A DNA stretch of 64,000 bases from Nocardioidaceae bacterium (GTDB lineage Bacteria > Actinomycetota > Actinomycetes > Propionibacteriales > Nocardioidaceae). This document shows, in pieces, positions 17,975-27,115 of this stretch. The stretch lies in NCBI GenBank assembly GCA_017744365.1, contig JAGIBL010000003.1, positions 1 to 64,000 on the forward strand. The letters run 5' to 3'. Made by a program: the position numbers and the translations under genes. Position 1 is the first letter of the stretch, and every line of letters starts with the position of its first letter. The notes beneath the pieces are model-generated. The model did no database searches and was not told the DNA's origin. It worked only from the letters and a program-made list of their open reading frames with translations.

Positions 17975-19765
17975 TCAGCGCCTGGTCGACTCCCGTACGT
18001 CGCTCGGCGTCGGCCTCTGTTCCGGGACCGCCGCGATCGACGGGATCTCCTCGACCGCGCCCGCCCGCGGCGCCTTGCGGCTGAGCCGGCGGTACCAGTC
18101 CGGGGCGACCAGCAGCGCCTCCGCGCGCAGCACCGCGGTGGCCACCCGGGGCAGGTCGGTGATGTCGCCGTACACGAGGAAGCGCGGCACCCAGTCGGGG
18201 TGGTACTTGGCGTTCGAGCGGTACAGCGCCTCGATCTGGGCGAACCGCGAGGCCCACAGCAGCACCGAGCGCCAGGCCCGCAGCACCGGCCCGGCGCCGA
18301 GCCGCTCGCCGCGCGCGAAGACGCTGCGGAACGCGGAGAAGTTCAGCGACACCTTGCTGATCCCGAAGTGCTCGGCCTCCTCCATCAACGTCGCGACCAT
18401 GAGCTCCACGATGCCGTTGGTGGCGTCGCTGGTACGCCGCATCAGGTCCAGGGAGAGGGCGTCGTCGCCCCACGGCACGAACGAGAGCAGCCCGGCCAGC
18501 TCGCCGTCGGCGTCGGTGGCGATGACCACCAGGCCGCCGTCGTCACGGGCCTGCCCGAACCGGCCCAGCGCCATCGCGAAGCCGCGCTCGATGGAGCCGT
18601 CGCGCCAGGCGATCGCCTTGCCGCGCAGGGTCTCCCGCTGTTCCGGCGCCAGGTCGCGCACCCGTCGTACGGACACGGTGATGCCGGCGCGGCGGGCCCG
18701 GGAGATGGCCTGCCGCACGTGCCGCATCGACCGGCCGTCGAGGCTGAACTCGGAGGCGTGCAGCACCGCCTCGTCGCCGACCTCGAGCACCTCGAGCCCG
18801 GCCTGGTGGTAGACGTGCGCGCCGCGCTCGCTGCAGCCCAGGTTGGCGGGCGCCCAGCCGTAGGAGCGGGTCTCCTCGAGCCAGGCCGCGACCGCCTGCG
18901 GCCAGTCGTCGGGGTGGCCGAGCGGGTCGCCCGCGGAGAACGAGACGCCGCCGATCACCCGGTAGGAGACCGCCGAGCGGCCGGTCGGGCTGAACACCAC
19001 CGAGCGGTCGTCGCGCGTGGCGAAGTAGGCCAGCGAGTCGACCCAGCCCCACTCGCGCAGCAGCCCGCGCACCCGGGCCTGCTCGGCGGCGGTGATCGGG
19101 TGCGGCCCGCCGGCCGGCGCGAGCGCGGTGACGACCGCGACCAGCAGCACCGCGGCGCCGAGGATCACCAGCCCGACCGCGGCCACGGTCCGCGAGCTGG
19201 TGGAGACGAAGTCGACCGGACCGGGGATGCCGAGCAGCCCGAGGGCGGCCTGGCTGAGCCGGTCCCAGCCGTCGGTGCCGGGCACCTGGCCGTCGCTGTC
19301 CAGGGTGAGCCAGAGCCAGCCGAGCGCGACCGCGAGCACCGGCCCGGCGACGAGCACCTGCACCACCCGGCGCAGCGAGCGCGGGTCCGGCCGGGCGGTG
19401 AAGCTGCGCCGGGCCGTGACCAGCAGCACCACCAGCAGCACCGAGAGGAACGCCTGCTCGGCCTGCAGGCCGCGGAGCAGGTGAATCCCGGCGGCCAGCA
19501 CGGTCAGCAGCAGCGCCAGCAGCCAGGCCCGGTACTTGCCCCGGCGCAGCCCGCGGGAGAGCACGATCAGGATCACGCCGATGGCGGCGCCGCCCGTGGT
19601 CGCCGCCGCCGGGAAGGAGTCCGGGACCAGCTCGTTGACGAGCCGGGTGCGGGCCGCGATCCCGGGCAGGTACGCGCTGGCCAGCACCACGACGCCGACC
19701 ACGAACACGATCCGGCTCACCCACAAGGGGGTGCGCACGGCCCCGAACCAGTTCCCCACGACCAT
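17975..19765 (-). CDS. Membrane protein with C-terminal DUF2156 (MprF/LysX-like aminoacyl-PG synthase domain)
   Basis: The product is 596 aa. The first 240 residues hold about six membrane helices (WVSRIVFVVGVVVLASAY near residue 15; TVAAVGLVILGAAVLLVAVV near 215). The rest is the soluble GNAT-like DUF2156 domain found at the end of phosphatidylglycerol lysyltransferases (GDPLGHPDDWPQAVAAWLEE; SMRHVRQAISRARRAGITV; FVPWGDDALSLDLMRR; KVSLNFSAFRSVFARGE). It may transfer an amino acid from aminoacyl-tRNA to a membrane lipid, though many actinobacterial members are untested. There is no tRNA-synthetase domain as in mycobacterial LysX. Confidence 0.82.
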   Translation of the reverse strand: MVVGNWFGAVRTPLWVSRIVFVVGVVVLASAYLPGIAARTRLVNELVPDSFPAAATTGGAAIGVILIVLSRGLRRGKYRAWLLALLLTVLAAGIHLLRGLQAEQAFLSVLLVVLLVTARRSFTARPDPRSLRRVVQVLVAGPVLAVALGWLWLTLDSDGQVPGTDGWDRLSQAALGLLGIPGPVDFVSTSSRTVAAVGLVILGAAVLLVAVVTALAPAGGPHPITAAEQARVRGLLREWGWVDSLAYFATRDDRSVVFSPTGRSAVSYRVIGGVSFSAGDPLGHPDDWPQAVAAWLEETRSYGWAPANLGCSERGAHVYHQAGLEVLEVGDEAVLHASEFSLDGRSMRHVRQAISRARRAGITVSVRRVRDLAPEQRETLRGKAIAWRDGSIERGFAMALGRFGQARDDGGLVVIATDADGELAGLLSFVPWGDDALSLDLMRRTSDATNGIVELMVATLMEEAEHFGISKVSLNFSAFRSVFARGERLGAGPVLRAWRSVLLWASRFAQIEALYRSNAKYHPDWVPRFLVYGDITDLPRVATAVLRAEALLVAPDWYRRLSRKAPRAGAVEEIPSIAAVPEQRPTPSDVRESTRR

Positions 19766-19770
19766 CGAGG

Positions 19771-20799
19771 CTAGCGCCAGCCGAGCTCGGGAGCGACGTG
19801 CTTCAGCACGCTCTCCACCACGTGCGCGTTGTAGTCCACGCCCAGCTGGTTGGGCACGGTCAGCAGCAGCGTGTCCGCGGCGGCGATGGCCTCGTCCTCG
19901 GCGAGCTGCTCGACCAGCGCGTCCGGCTCGGCGGCGTAGGAGCGGCCGAAGATCGCCTGGAAGTCGTCGATCGTGCCGACCTGGTCGCGCGAGTTCGTGT
20001 CGCCGCCGAAGTAGGCCCGGTCGCGGTCGTCGACCAGCGGGAAGATGCTGCGGCTGACCGAGACCCGCGGCTCGCGGTCGTGACCGGCCGCCGCCCAGGT
20101 CTCCCGGAACGCCTCGATCTGCTTGCGCTGCTGGACGTGGAAGGGCTCGCCGGTCTCGTCGACCTTGAGGGTCGAGCTCATCAGGTGCATGCCCTGCTCG
20201 GCGGTCCAGCGGGCGGTCGCGTCGGAGGCGGCGCCCCACCAGATCCGCTCGCGCAGCCCCTCGGAGTGCGGCTCGAGGCGCAGCAGTCCGGGCGGGTTGG
20301 CGAACATCGGTCGCGGGTTGGGCTGGGCGAAGCCCTCGCCGGTGAGCATCCGCAGGAACACCTCGGTGTGGGTGCGGGCCATCTCCGCGCCCGTCGGGTC
20401 GTCCTCGCCCGGCACGTAGCCGAAGTAGCGGAACCCGTCGATCACCTGCTCCGGTGACCCGCGGCTGATGCCGAGCTGCAGCCGGCCGCTCGCGATCAGG
20501 TCGGCCGCACCGGCGTCCTCGGCCATGTACAAGGGGTTCTCGTAGCGCATGTCGATGACCGCGGTGCCGATCTCGATGCGCGAGGTCCGGGCACCGACCG
20601 CGGCCAGCAGCGGGAACGGCGAGCCCAGCTGGCGGGCGAAGTGGTGCACCCGGAAGTAGGCACCGTCGGCGCCGAGCTCCTCGACCGCGACGGCCAGGTC
20701 GATCGACTGGTGCAGCACGTCCGCCGCCGTCCGCGCCTGCGAGTGCGGTGTGTCCGACCAGTGCCCGAACGAGAGAAATCCGATCTTCTTCACGCCCAC
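19771..20799 (-). CDS. Luciferase-like flavin-dependent monooxygenase (LLM class)
   Basis: The product is 342 aa from GTG at 20799 (GTG at 20793 gives 340 aa). The TIM-barrel LLM fold is recognised from KKIGFLSFGHW at the start, VEELGADGAYFRVHHFARQLGSPFPLLAAVGART and LQLGISRGSPEQVIDGFRYFGY. The large C-terminal segment (WWGAASDATARWTAEQGMHLMSS) is typical of FMN/F420-dependent members. Electrons would come from a separate reductase or from F420; no reductase is nearby. The DUF2156 gene lies five bases beyond its stop, so they may form one transcript. The start region is only 24 bases from the divergent SRPBCC gene. Confidence 0.82.
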   Translation of the reverse strand: MGVKKIGFLSFGHWSDTPHSQARTAADVLHQSIDLAVAVEELGADGAYFRVHHFARQLGSPFPLLAAVGARTSRIEIGTAVIDMRYENPLYMAEDAGAADLIASGRLQLGISRGSPEQVIDGFRYFGYVPGEDDPTGAEMARTHTEVFLRMLTGEGFAQPNPRPMFANPPGLLRLEPHSEGLRERIWWGAASDATARWTAEQGMHLMSSTLKVDETGEPFHVQQRKQIEAFRETWAAAGHDREPRVSVSRSIFPLVDDRDRAYFGGDTNSRDQVGTIDDFQAIFGRSYAAEPDALVEQLAEDEAIAAADTLLLTVPNQLGVDYNAHVVESVLKHVAPELGWR

Positions 20800-20823
20800 G
20801 GCAACGACGCTACCCTCCGATTC

Positions 20824-21288
20824 ATGCCCGAGAACCCGCGCGCCCGCGTCACCATCGACGCTCCGCTGGAGACCGTCTGGGCGGTGATGATGGACATCGC
20901 GGCGTACGGCGAGTGGAACCCCTTCCTCTTCAAGGCCGAGTGCCCCTCGCCGCCCGAGCCCGGCGACCCGATCCGGCTGCACGTGCGCTGGGCCAACGGC
21001 CGGACCACCACCTCACCCGAGCGGATCTCCCAGGTGGTCCCGCCGTACGACGACCACGGCACCGCCCGCGCGCTGCTCGCCTACGTCTACGAGGGCCTGC
21101 CCGCCCGGCTCGGCCTGGTCCGGGGCACCCGGCTGCAGCAGCTGACCCAGGAGCCCGGCGGGCCGACGACGTACGAGACCGTCGAGGAGTTCTCCGGGCC
21201 GCTGGTCCCCCTCGCCGGCCCGAAGCGGGTGGCCGAGGGGTTCCAGCGGCACGCGGAGGCGCTCAGACGCCGAGCGGAGACTCGCTGA
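20824..21288 (+). CDS. SRPBCC-family (polyketide cyclase / START-like) protein
   Basis: The product is 154 aa, a single helix-grip domain ([33 protein letters not shown] at residues about 7-39), the standard SRPBCC opening. The ligand and function are unknown. The chosen ATG leaves 24 bases to the divergent flavin monooxygenase start, so the promoters must overlap. The 3' end runs 26 bases into the end of the convergent cysA gene. Confidence 0.83.
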   Translation: MPENPRARVTIDAPLETVWAVMMDIAAYGEWNPFLFKAECPSPPEPGDPIRLHVRWANGRTTTSPERISQVVPPYDDHGTARALLAYVYEGLPARLGLVRGTRLQQLTQEPGGPTTYETVEEFSGPLVPLAGPKRVAEGFQRHAEALRRRAETR

Positions 21289-22246
21289 CCTTGCCGTTGG
21301 CGTGCGTCGGGGTCAGCCAGACGTCGATGCCCTCGCGCAGGCCCTGGCTGCGCTGGTGCGCCCGGGTCACCGTCACCTGGATCTCCTCGTGCGCCGCGTC
21401 CAGCAGCTCGACGGTCAGCCGCACCTCGAAGCCGACCCGCAGCTCGCGGACGATCCGCGCGGGCAGCGAGCCGGGCACGCCCGGGTGGGTGACGATGTCG
21501 ATGTCGTGCGGCCGGTGCAGCACCCCGTCGATCATCGTGGTCGGGCCGAGGAACGACATCACGAAGTCGTTGGCGGGGCTGTCGTAGAGCTCGCTCGGCG
21601 AGCCGACCTGCTCGATCCGGCCGTCGTTGATGACCACGATCTCGTCGGCGACCTCGAGGGCCTCCTCCTGGTCGTGGGTGACGAACACGGTGGTCACGTG
21701 CACCTCGTCGTGCAGCCGGCGCAGCCAGTCGCGCAGCTCCTTGCGGACCTTGGCGTCCAGGGCGCCGAACGGCTCGTCGAGGAGCAGCACGGTGGGCTCG
21801 ATCGCCAGCGCCCGGGCCAGCGCCATCCGCTGCCGCTGACCCCCGGAGAGCTGCGAGGGCAGCCGGTCGGCGAACTGGGACAGGTGCACCAGGCCGAGCA
21901 GCTCCTCGACCTTCTCCTTCACCTCGGCCTTGGGCCGCTTGCGGATCTCCAGGCCGAACGCGACGTTCTTGGCCACCGACATGTGCTTGAAGGCCGCGTA
22001 GTGCTGGAACACGAAGCCGACGTTGCGCTTCTGCGCCGGCAGGTGGGTGGCTTCGACGCCCTCGATGGTGACCGAGCCGGTGTCGGCGTTCTCCAGGCCG
22101 GCGATGATCCGGAGCAGGGTGGACTTGCCGCCGCCGCTGGGCCCGAGCAGGGCGGTCAGCTGGCCGGTCGGGATGGTCAGGTTGACGTCGTCGAGCGCCA
22201 CGAAGTCGCCGAACTTCTTCCCGACACCCTTGATCTCGATGCTCAT
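21263..22246 (-). CDS. cysA: Sulfate/thiosulfate ABC transporter ATPase CysA
   Basis: The product is 327 aa. It shows Walker [10 protein letters not shown] (residue ~36), Q-loop [29 protein letters not shown], signature [15 protein letters not shown], Walker [13 protein letters not shown] and the H-loop [17 protein letters not shown]. The [13 protein letters not shown] segment and [10 protein letters not shown] are CysA-like, and a short TOBE-like tail follows. It energises uptake with the CysT/CysW channel. It is the last gene of the leftward cysP-T-W-A operon, with an ATGA overlap with cysW. Confidence 0.93.
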   Translation of the reverse strand: MSIEIKGVGKKFGDFVALDDVNLTIPTGQLTALLGPSGGGKSTLLRIIAGLENADTGSVTIEGVEATHLPAQKRNVGFVFQHYAAFKHMSVAKNVAFGLEIRKRPKAEVKEKVEELLGLVHLSQFADRLPSQLSGGQRQRMALARALAIEPTVLLLDEPFGALDAKVRKELRDWLRRLHDEVHVTTVFVTHDQEEALEVADEIVVINDGRIEQVGSPSELYDSPANDFVMSFLGPTTMIDGVLHRPHDIDIVTHPGVPGSLPARIVRELRVGFEVRLTVELLDAAHEEIQVTVTRAHQRSQGLREGIDVWLTPTHANGKVSESPLGV

Positions 22247-23058
22247 GACTTGCCTTCTTGCTTGGGTCGCAGGATCGCGACGATGGCGATGCAGACCACG
22301 GATGCGAACGCGAGCAGGAAGGCGACCGCGTACGCCGTGGGCTGGTCGAAGTTCTGGTACCGCTCCTCGACGACGAGGGTCGCGGTCTGGGTGGAGCCGA
22401 CGATCTTCCCGGAGACGACGCTGACCGCGCCGAACTCGCCGAGCGACCGGGCCAGCGCCAGCACGACGCCGTACACGATGGCCCACTTGATCGCCGGCAG
22501 CGTGATCCGGCGCAGCGTCTGGACCGGGCTGGCGCCGAGGCTGCGCGCCGCCCACTCCTGCTCGTCGCCGATCTCCTCCAGCACCGGCACCACCTCGCGG
22601 ATCACCAGCGGCAGCGCCACGAACGTGGTCGCCATCACGATGCCGGGGGTGGCGAAGATGATCTGGTAGCCGGCGTCGGAGAGCCCCTGGCCGAACCAGC
22701 CGTTGCGCGGGTTGTAGACCAGCAGCAGGGAGAGGCCGACCACGACCGGGGAGATCGACAGCGGCACGTCCAGCAGCGCCGACAGCAGCCGCTTGCCCGG
22801 GAACTCGTAGCGCACCAGCAGGATCGAGATGGTCACGCCGAAGACGGTGTTGATGAGCACCGAGATCGCGGTGACCTGCGCGGTCAGCCAGAGCGCGTGC
22901 GTCACGTTCGGGTCCGCCAGCGCCTTGTCCAGCGCGCTGAAGCCGTGGTCGAAGGTGTGCGTGACCACCATCGAGACCGGCCAGCCGATCAGCAGCACCA
23001 GGTAGGCCACCACGACCAGGCGAAGGACCCAGCGCAGCAGCGGTGAGGTCCTCACCAT
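22243..23058 (-). CDS. cysW: Sulfate ABC transporter permease CysW
   Basis: The product is 271 aa with six membrane segments. The inner-membrane coupling motif reads [27 protein letters not shown], followed by [38 protein letters not shown], the CysW-type sequence. It forms the channel heterodimer with CysT. The start overlaps the cysT end by seven bases. Confidence 0.93.
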   Translation of the reverse strand: MVRTSPLLRWVLRLVVVAYLVLLIGWPVSMVVTHTFDHGFSALDKALADPNVTHALWLTAQVTAISVLINTVFGVTISILLVRYEFPGKRLLSALLDVPLSISPVVVGLSLLLVYNPRNGWFGQGLSDAGYQIIFATPGIVMATTFVALPLVIREVVPVLEEIGDEQEWAARSLGASPVQTLRRITLPAIKWAIVYGVVLALARSLGEFGAVSVVSGKIVGSTQTATLVVEERYQNFDQPTAYAVAFLLAFASVVCIAIVAILRPKQEGKS

Positions 23059-23918
23059 CGTCGCGCCACCCGCCTCTGGATCAGGTCCAGCGCCACGATC
23101 ACCGCGAGCGCGGAGACCAGCAGCACGGTGGCGATGACCGCGGCGCCGGCGGTGTTGTTGCCCTCGATGAACCCGACGATCCGCACCGACGCGACCTCGG
23201 TCCGGTTCGGCAGGTTGCCGGTGATCAGCACCAGCGAGCCGTACTCGCTGATCGCGCGGGCGAAGGAGAGTGCCGCCCCCGCCGCGATCGCCGGCACCAG
23301 GCTGGGCAGGATCACCCGGCGGAACGTGGTGAAGCCGCTGGCGCCCAAGGACGAGGCGGCCTCCTCGACGTCGGGCTCGAGCTCCTCGAGGACCGGCTGC
23401 ACCGTCCGCACGATGAACGGCAGCGTCACGAACGCGAGTGCCACGAAGACCGCGGTCCGGGTGCTGGCCACGTTGACGCCGAGCGGGCTCTTCGGCCCGT
23501 ACAGCGAGAGCAGCACCAGGCCGGCCACGATGGTGGGCAGCGCGAACGGCAGGTCGATGATCACGTCCAGGATCGCCGCGCCGGGGAACCGGTCGCGGAC
23601 GAGCACCCAGGCGATCATCGTGCCCATCACGACGTTGACCATCGTGACCAGCAGGGACTGACCGATGGTCAGCCGCAGGGCCGCCATCGTCTGGTCGTTG
23701 GTCAGGGTGTCGGTGAAACCACTCCAGCCGCCGGTGGTCGACTTGACCACGACGGCGGCAAGAGGGATCAGCACCAGCAGGCTGAACCACACCAGGGAGA
23801 TCCCCAGCGCCAGCCCGCTACCCCGACCGAGCGCGTTCACGGAGCGGGCCGAGCGGTGCCCTGGTTTCCCAGGGGGCACCACCCGGCCGGTCTCCGTCGA
23901 CAGGGTCGACGTGCTCAT
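23052..23918 (-). CDS. cysT: Sulfate ABC transporter permease CysT
   Basis: The product is 288 aa with six membrane segments after a short polar N-terminus. It carries the coupling motif [27 protein letters not shown] and the CysT-type [48 protein letters not shown] is also characteristic. It lies four bases from the cysP stop, within one operon. Confidence 0.93.
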   Translation of the reverse strand: MSTSTLSTETGRVVPPGKPGHRSARSVNALGRGSGLALGISLVWFSLLVLIPLAAVVVKSTTGGWSGFTDTLTNDQTMAALRLTIGQSLLVTMVNVVMGTMIAWVLVRDRFPGAAILDVIIDLPFALPTIVAGLVLLSLYGPKSPLGVNVASTRTAVFVALAFVTLPFIVRTVQPVLEELEPDVEEAASSLGASGFTTFRRVILPSLVPAIAAGAALSFARAISEYGSLVLITGNLPNRTEVASVRIVGFIEGNNTAGAAVIATVLLVSALAVIVALDLIQRRVARRW

Positions 23919-23922
23919 GGAG

Positions 23923-24960
23923 CTACTGGGTCTTGCCGGTGGAAGCCTGGATCTTGGGCACGATCCCGCCGTCGTCGAAGAACTTCTTCTGCGCGGCCGG
24001 CCATCCGCCGAAGTCCTTGGCCACGGTGAGCAGCTTGGCCGGGGCCGGGAACGGGTTCGACGGGTCGTTGGCGCCCTCGACGTCGGTCTGGATGCCGTCG
24101 ATCACCGGGCGGTAGCCGGACTTGGCGAAGTCGGTCTGCGCCTCCTTGGTGAACAGGAAGTTCAGCCAGTCGGTCGCCACCTTCGGGGCCTTCTTGGTGA
24201 CCGCGGCCGGGGTCTCGATCAGCAGGGTCTGGTCCGGGACGATGTAGTCCAGGTCGGTGCCCTTCTGGCGAGCCAGGATGGCCTCGTTCTCGTAGGAGAT
24301 CAGCACGTCGCCGTTGCCGTTGGTGAACGAGGTGAGCGCGTCGCGCGCCGAGCCCGGCAGAGCCACCGCGTTCTTGAAGAACTTGGTCAGGTAGGCCTCG
24401 GCGTCCGCCTCGCTGCCGCCGTCGGCGATCACGTGCCCGTACGCCGCCAGGGTGTTCCAGCGCGCGCCGCCCGAGGAGGCCGGGTTCGGGGTGACGATGC
24501 CGACGCCCGGCTTCACGATGTCGTCCCAGCCGGTGATGTGCTTGGGGTTGCCCTTGCGCACGGCGATGACGACGACCGAGTCGGCGACGATGCCCTGGTG
24601 CTCGCCGGCGTTCCAGTCGGAGGCCACCAGGCCCTCGTCGACCAGGCGGGTGACGTCGCTCTCCAGGGAGAAGTTCACGAAGTCGGCCGGCTGACCACCC
24701 GCGACGGCGCGGCTCTGGTCACCGGAAGGGCCGTAGGACTCCTTGAAGGAGACGCCCTTGCCCTCGGAGGTCTTCTTGAACGCAGCCTCGATCGAGCCGA
24801 AGGCGGTCTGCGGGGTCGAGTAGGCGACCAGGTTGATCGCGCCACCACCGTCCGACGAACCGTCCGCGGAAGAGCCACATCCTGTCAGTGCCGCCACAGC
24901 AGCGGTCGCGGCGGCCGCTAGGGCCACCAGGCGACGACGGGAGCCCAGCTTGCTCGTCAT
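23923..24960 (-). CDS. cysP: Sulfate-binding lipoprotein (CysP/Sbp family)
   Basis: The product is 345 aa. It begins with a lipoprotein signal peptide (MTSKLGSRRRLVALAAAATA, then lipobox LTGC at about residue 28). It carries the family motifs SYGPSGDQSRAVAGGQPADFV, PNPASSGGARWNTLAAYGH and GNGDVLISYENEA, which line the anion site of sulfate-binding proteins. It is the first gene of the leftward cys operon. ATG at 24960 has AAGGAGAAG six bases upstream. The open frame further upstream lacks a signal peptide and crosses the promoter region. Confidence 0.92.
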   Translation of the reverse strand: MTSKLGSRRRLVALAAAATAAVAALTGCGSSADGSSDGGGAINLVAYSTPQTAFGSIEAAFKKTSEGKGVSFKESYGPSGDQSRAVAGGQPADFVNFSLESDVTRLVDEGLVASDWNAGEHQGIVADSVVVIAVRKGNPKHITGWDDIVKPGVGIVTPNPASSGGARWNTLAAYGHVIADGGSEADAEAYLTKFFKNAVALPGSARDALTSFTNGNGDVLISYENEAILARQKGTDLDYIVPDQTLLIETPAAVTKKAPKVATDWLNFLFTKEAQTDFAKSGYRPVIDGIQTDVEGANDPSNPFPAPAKLLTVAKDFGGWPAAQKKFFDDGGIVPKIQASTGKTQ

Positions 24961-25013
24961 CGTTCTTCTCCTTGGGTTCATTGTCCCGATCTCGGGCTTA
25001 GTCAGGTAATTTA

Positions 25014-25038
25014 CTACACTTAAGTAGGTCGATAGCAA
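25014..25038. promoter_or_regulatory. AT-rich palindromic region upstream of cysP (candidate promoter/operator)
   Basis: A short AT-rich island in GC-rich DNA contains the perfect palindrome ACTTAAGT (25018-25025) inside CTAC-N6-GTAG (25014-25027). A TTGCTA hexamer read leftwards (25038-25033) could be a -35 element for cysP. No regulator is visible nearby; a sulfur-status regulator is an inference. Confidence 0.35.
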
Positions 25039-25138
25039 ATTGAACCGGCAGTGAGCCTCGTCACCCGCGGATTCGGAGCGTGAGATCGGCCCCGGTTTGG
25101 CGCGCGGCGGACTATCGTGGACGACGGCTCCGGTGTAC

Positions 25139-25154
25139 GTAGAACGCGTTCTAC
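25139..25154. promoter_or_regulatory. Perfect 16-bp palindrome upstream of korA (KstR-like site)
   Basis: GTAGAACGCGTTCTAC is perfectly self-complementary. Its inner 14 bases, TAGAACGCGTTCTA, fit the published KstR consensus TnnAACnnGTTnnA at every fixed position. A candidate -10 TACGAT follows at 25164-25169, so a bound TetR-type regulator would cover the -35 region of korAB. Confidence 0.6.
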
Positions 25155-25207
25155 TTTTCGCCGTACGATGGGGCCGTAGCATCGACCAGGAAGTGAAGGC
25201 GTATCCC

Positions 25208-27115
25208 GTGGCCAAGCAGGTCCAACAGCTCGACCGGGTCATCATCCGCTTCGCCGGGGACTCCGGTGACGGCATGCAGCTGACCGGTGACCGGTTCACC
25301 CAGGAGTCGGCCGCCTTCGGCAACGACCTGGCGACGTTCCCGAACTTCCCCGCGGAGATCAGGGCGCCGCAGGGCACGCTGCCGGGCGTCTCGAGCTTCC
25401 AGGTGCACTTCGCCGACCACGACATCCTCACCGCGGGCGACGCCCCGGACGTGCTGGTGTCGATGAACCCGGCCGCGCTCAAGGCCAACCTGGCCGACAT
25501 GAAGCCGGGCACCTCGATCATCGTGGACTCCCACGACTTCACCACCCGCAACCTGCAGAAGGCCGGCTACGACGGCAACCCGCTCGAGGACGACTCGCTG
25601 GCCGACTACAACCTCTCGGTGCTGGACCTGACCGGGATGACGGTCGAGGCGGTCAAGGAGTACGGGCTCTCCCGCAAGGACGCCGCCCGGGCGAAGAACA
25701 TGTTCGCGCTCGGCCTGCTCTCCTGGATGTACGGCCGGCCGACCGAGACCACCATCGACTTCCTCACCGCGCGGTTCGCCAAGGCGCCGGACATCCGGGA
25801 CGCCAACATCACCGCGTTCAAGGCCGGCTGGAACTTCGGCGAGACCACCGAGCAGTTCGCCGTCCAGTACGAGATCAAGCCCGCCTCGCTGCCGGCCGGC
25901 ACCTACCGGAACATCTCCGGCAACCTGGCGCTGGCCTACGGCCTGGTCGCCGGTGGGGTGCAGAGCGGGCTGCCGGTCTTCCTGGGCACCTACCCGATCA
26001 CCCCGGCCAGCGACATCCTCCACGAGCTGAGCAAGCACAAGCGGTTCGGGATCACCACGTTCCAGGCCGAGGACGAGATCGCCGGCATCGGCGCCGCGCT
26101 GGGCGCCTCGTTCGCGGGCTCCCTCGGCATCACCACCACGTCCGGCCCCGGCATCGCGCTGAAGTCGGAGACCATCGGCCTCGCGGTGATGACTGAGCTG
26201 CCGCTGGTCGTCGTCGACGTGCAGCGCGGCGGCCCGTCGACGGGCCTGCCCACCAAGACCGAGCAGGCCGACCTGCTGCAGGCGATGTTCGGTCGCAACG
26301 GCGAGGCGCCGGTGCCGATCGTGGCCCCGCAGTCGCCGGGCGACTGCTTCAACGCGGCACTGGAGGCATGCCGGATCGCGGTCACCTACCGGACCCCGGT
26401 GATGCTGCTCTCCGACGGCTACCTGGCCAACGGGTCGGAGCCGTGGCGGATCCCCGAGGCCGACGAGCTGCCGGTCATCGAGCCGAACTTCGCCACCGGG
26501 CCCAACCACAGCACCGACAAGGGCGAGGAGTTCTGGCCCTACCTGCGTGACGAGGAGACGCTGGCCCGGCCGTGGGCGATCCCCGGCACCAAGGGCCTGG
26601 AGCACCGCATCGGCGGCCTGGAGAAGGGCGACGGGCACGGGAACATCTCCTACGACCCGGCCAACCACGACTTCATGGTCCGCACGCGCCAGGCCAAGGT
26701 GGACCGGATCGCTGACTCGCTGCCCCCGACGGTCGTCGACGATCCCTCGCAGAAGGCGAAGGTGCTCGTGCTCGGCTGGGGTTCGACGTACGGGCCGATC
26801 GGCGCCGCCTGCCGCCGGGTCCGCAAGGCCGGCCTCGACGTCGCTCAGGTGCACCTGCGCCACCTGAACCCGTTCCCCAAGGACCTCGGCGAGATCGTCA
26901 AGCGGTACGACGCCGTGATGATCCCCGAGATGAACCTCGGCCAGCTCTCCCTGCTGATCCGGGCGAAGTACCTGGTCGACGTGGTCGGCTACAACCAGGT
27001 CAACGGCATGCCGCTCAAGGCCGCCGAGCTCGCCCAGGCCATCACCGACCTGATCGCGCACACGACCGGCGAGGTTCCGACCGCGGACACCGGCAAGATG
27101 GAGACCGTCCAGTGA
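25208..27115 (+). CDS. korA: 2-oxoacid:ferredoxin oxidoreductase, fused gamma-alpha subunit (KorA)
   Basis: The product is 635 aa. An N-terminal gamma domain (RVIIRFAGDSGDGMQLTGDRF, residues about 9-190) is fused to the alpha domain (GLVAGGVQSGLPVFLGTYPITPASDILHELS; TTSGPGIALKSETIGLAVMTELPLVVVDVQRGGPSTGLPTKTEQ). This is the actinobacterial KorA layout. With KorB it oxidises 2-oxoglutarate (or a similar 2-oxoacid) to the CoA thioester and reduces ferredoxin, replacing or backing up the TCA dehydrogenase. GTG at 25208 was chosen because GAAGG lies eight bases upstream and the conserved fold begins right after it. The longer frame crosses the palindrome. Confidence 0.93.
   Translation: MAKQVQQLDRVIIRFAGDSGDGMQLTGDRFTQESAAFGNDLATFPNFPAEIRAPQGTLPGVSSFQVHFADHDILTAGDAPDVLVSMNPAALKANLADMKPGTSIIVDSHDFTTRNLQKAGYDGNPLEDDSLADYNLSVLDLTGMTVEAVKEYGLSRKDAARAKNMFALGLLSWMYGRPTETTIDFLTARFAKAPDIRDANITAFKAGWNFGETTEQFAVQYEIKPASLPAGTYRNISGNLALAYGLVAGGVQSGLPVFLGTYPITPASDILHELSKHKRFGITTFQAEDEIAGIGAALGASFAGSLGITTTSGPGIALKSETIGLAVMTELPLVVVDVQRGGPSTGLPTKTEQADLLQAMFGRNGEAPVPIVAPQSPGDCFNAALEACRIAVTYRTPVMLLSDGYLANGSEPWRIPEADELPVIEPNFATGPNHSTDKGEEFWPYLRDEETLARPWAIPGTKGLEHRIGGLEKGDGHGNISYDPANHDFMVRTRQAKVDRIADSLPPTVVDDPSQKAKVLVLGWGSTYGPIGAACRRVRKAGLDVAQVHLRHLNPFPKDLGEIVKRYDAVMIPEMNLGQLSLLIRAKYLVDVVGYNQVNGMPLKAAELAQAITDLIAHTTGEVPTADTGKMETVQ

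Noticed and set aside
25151-27061. Long minus-strand open frame opposite korA
   Set aside because: Shadow of korA: biased composition and no recognisable domain, whereas the plus strand has full KorA motifs.
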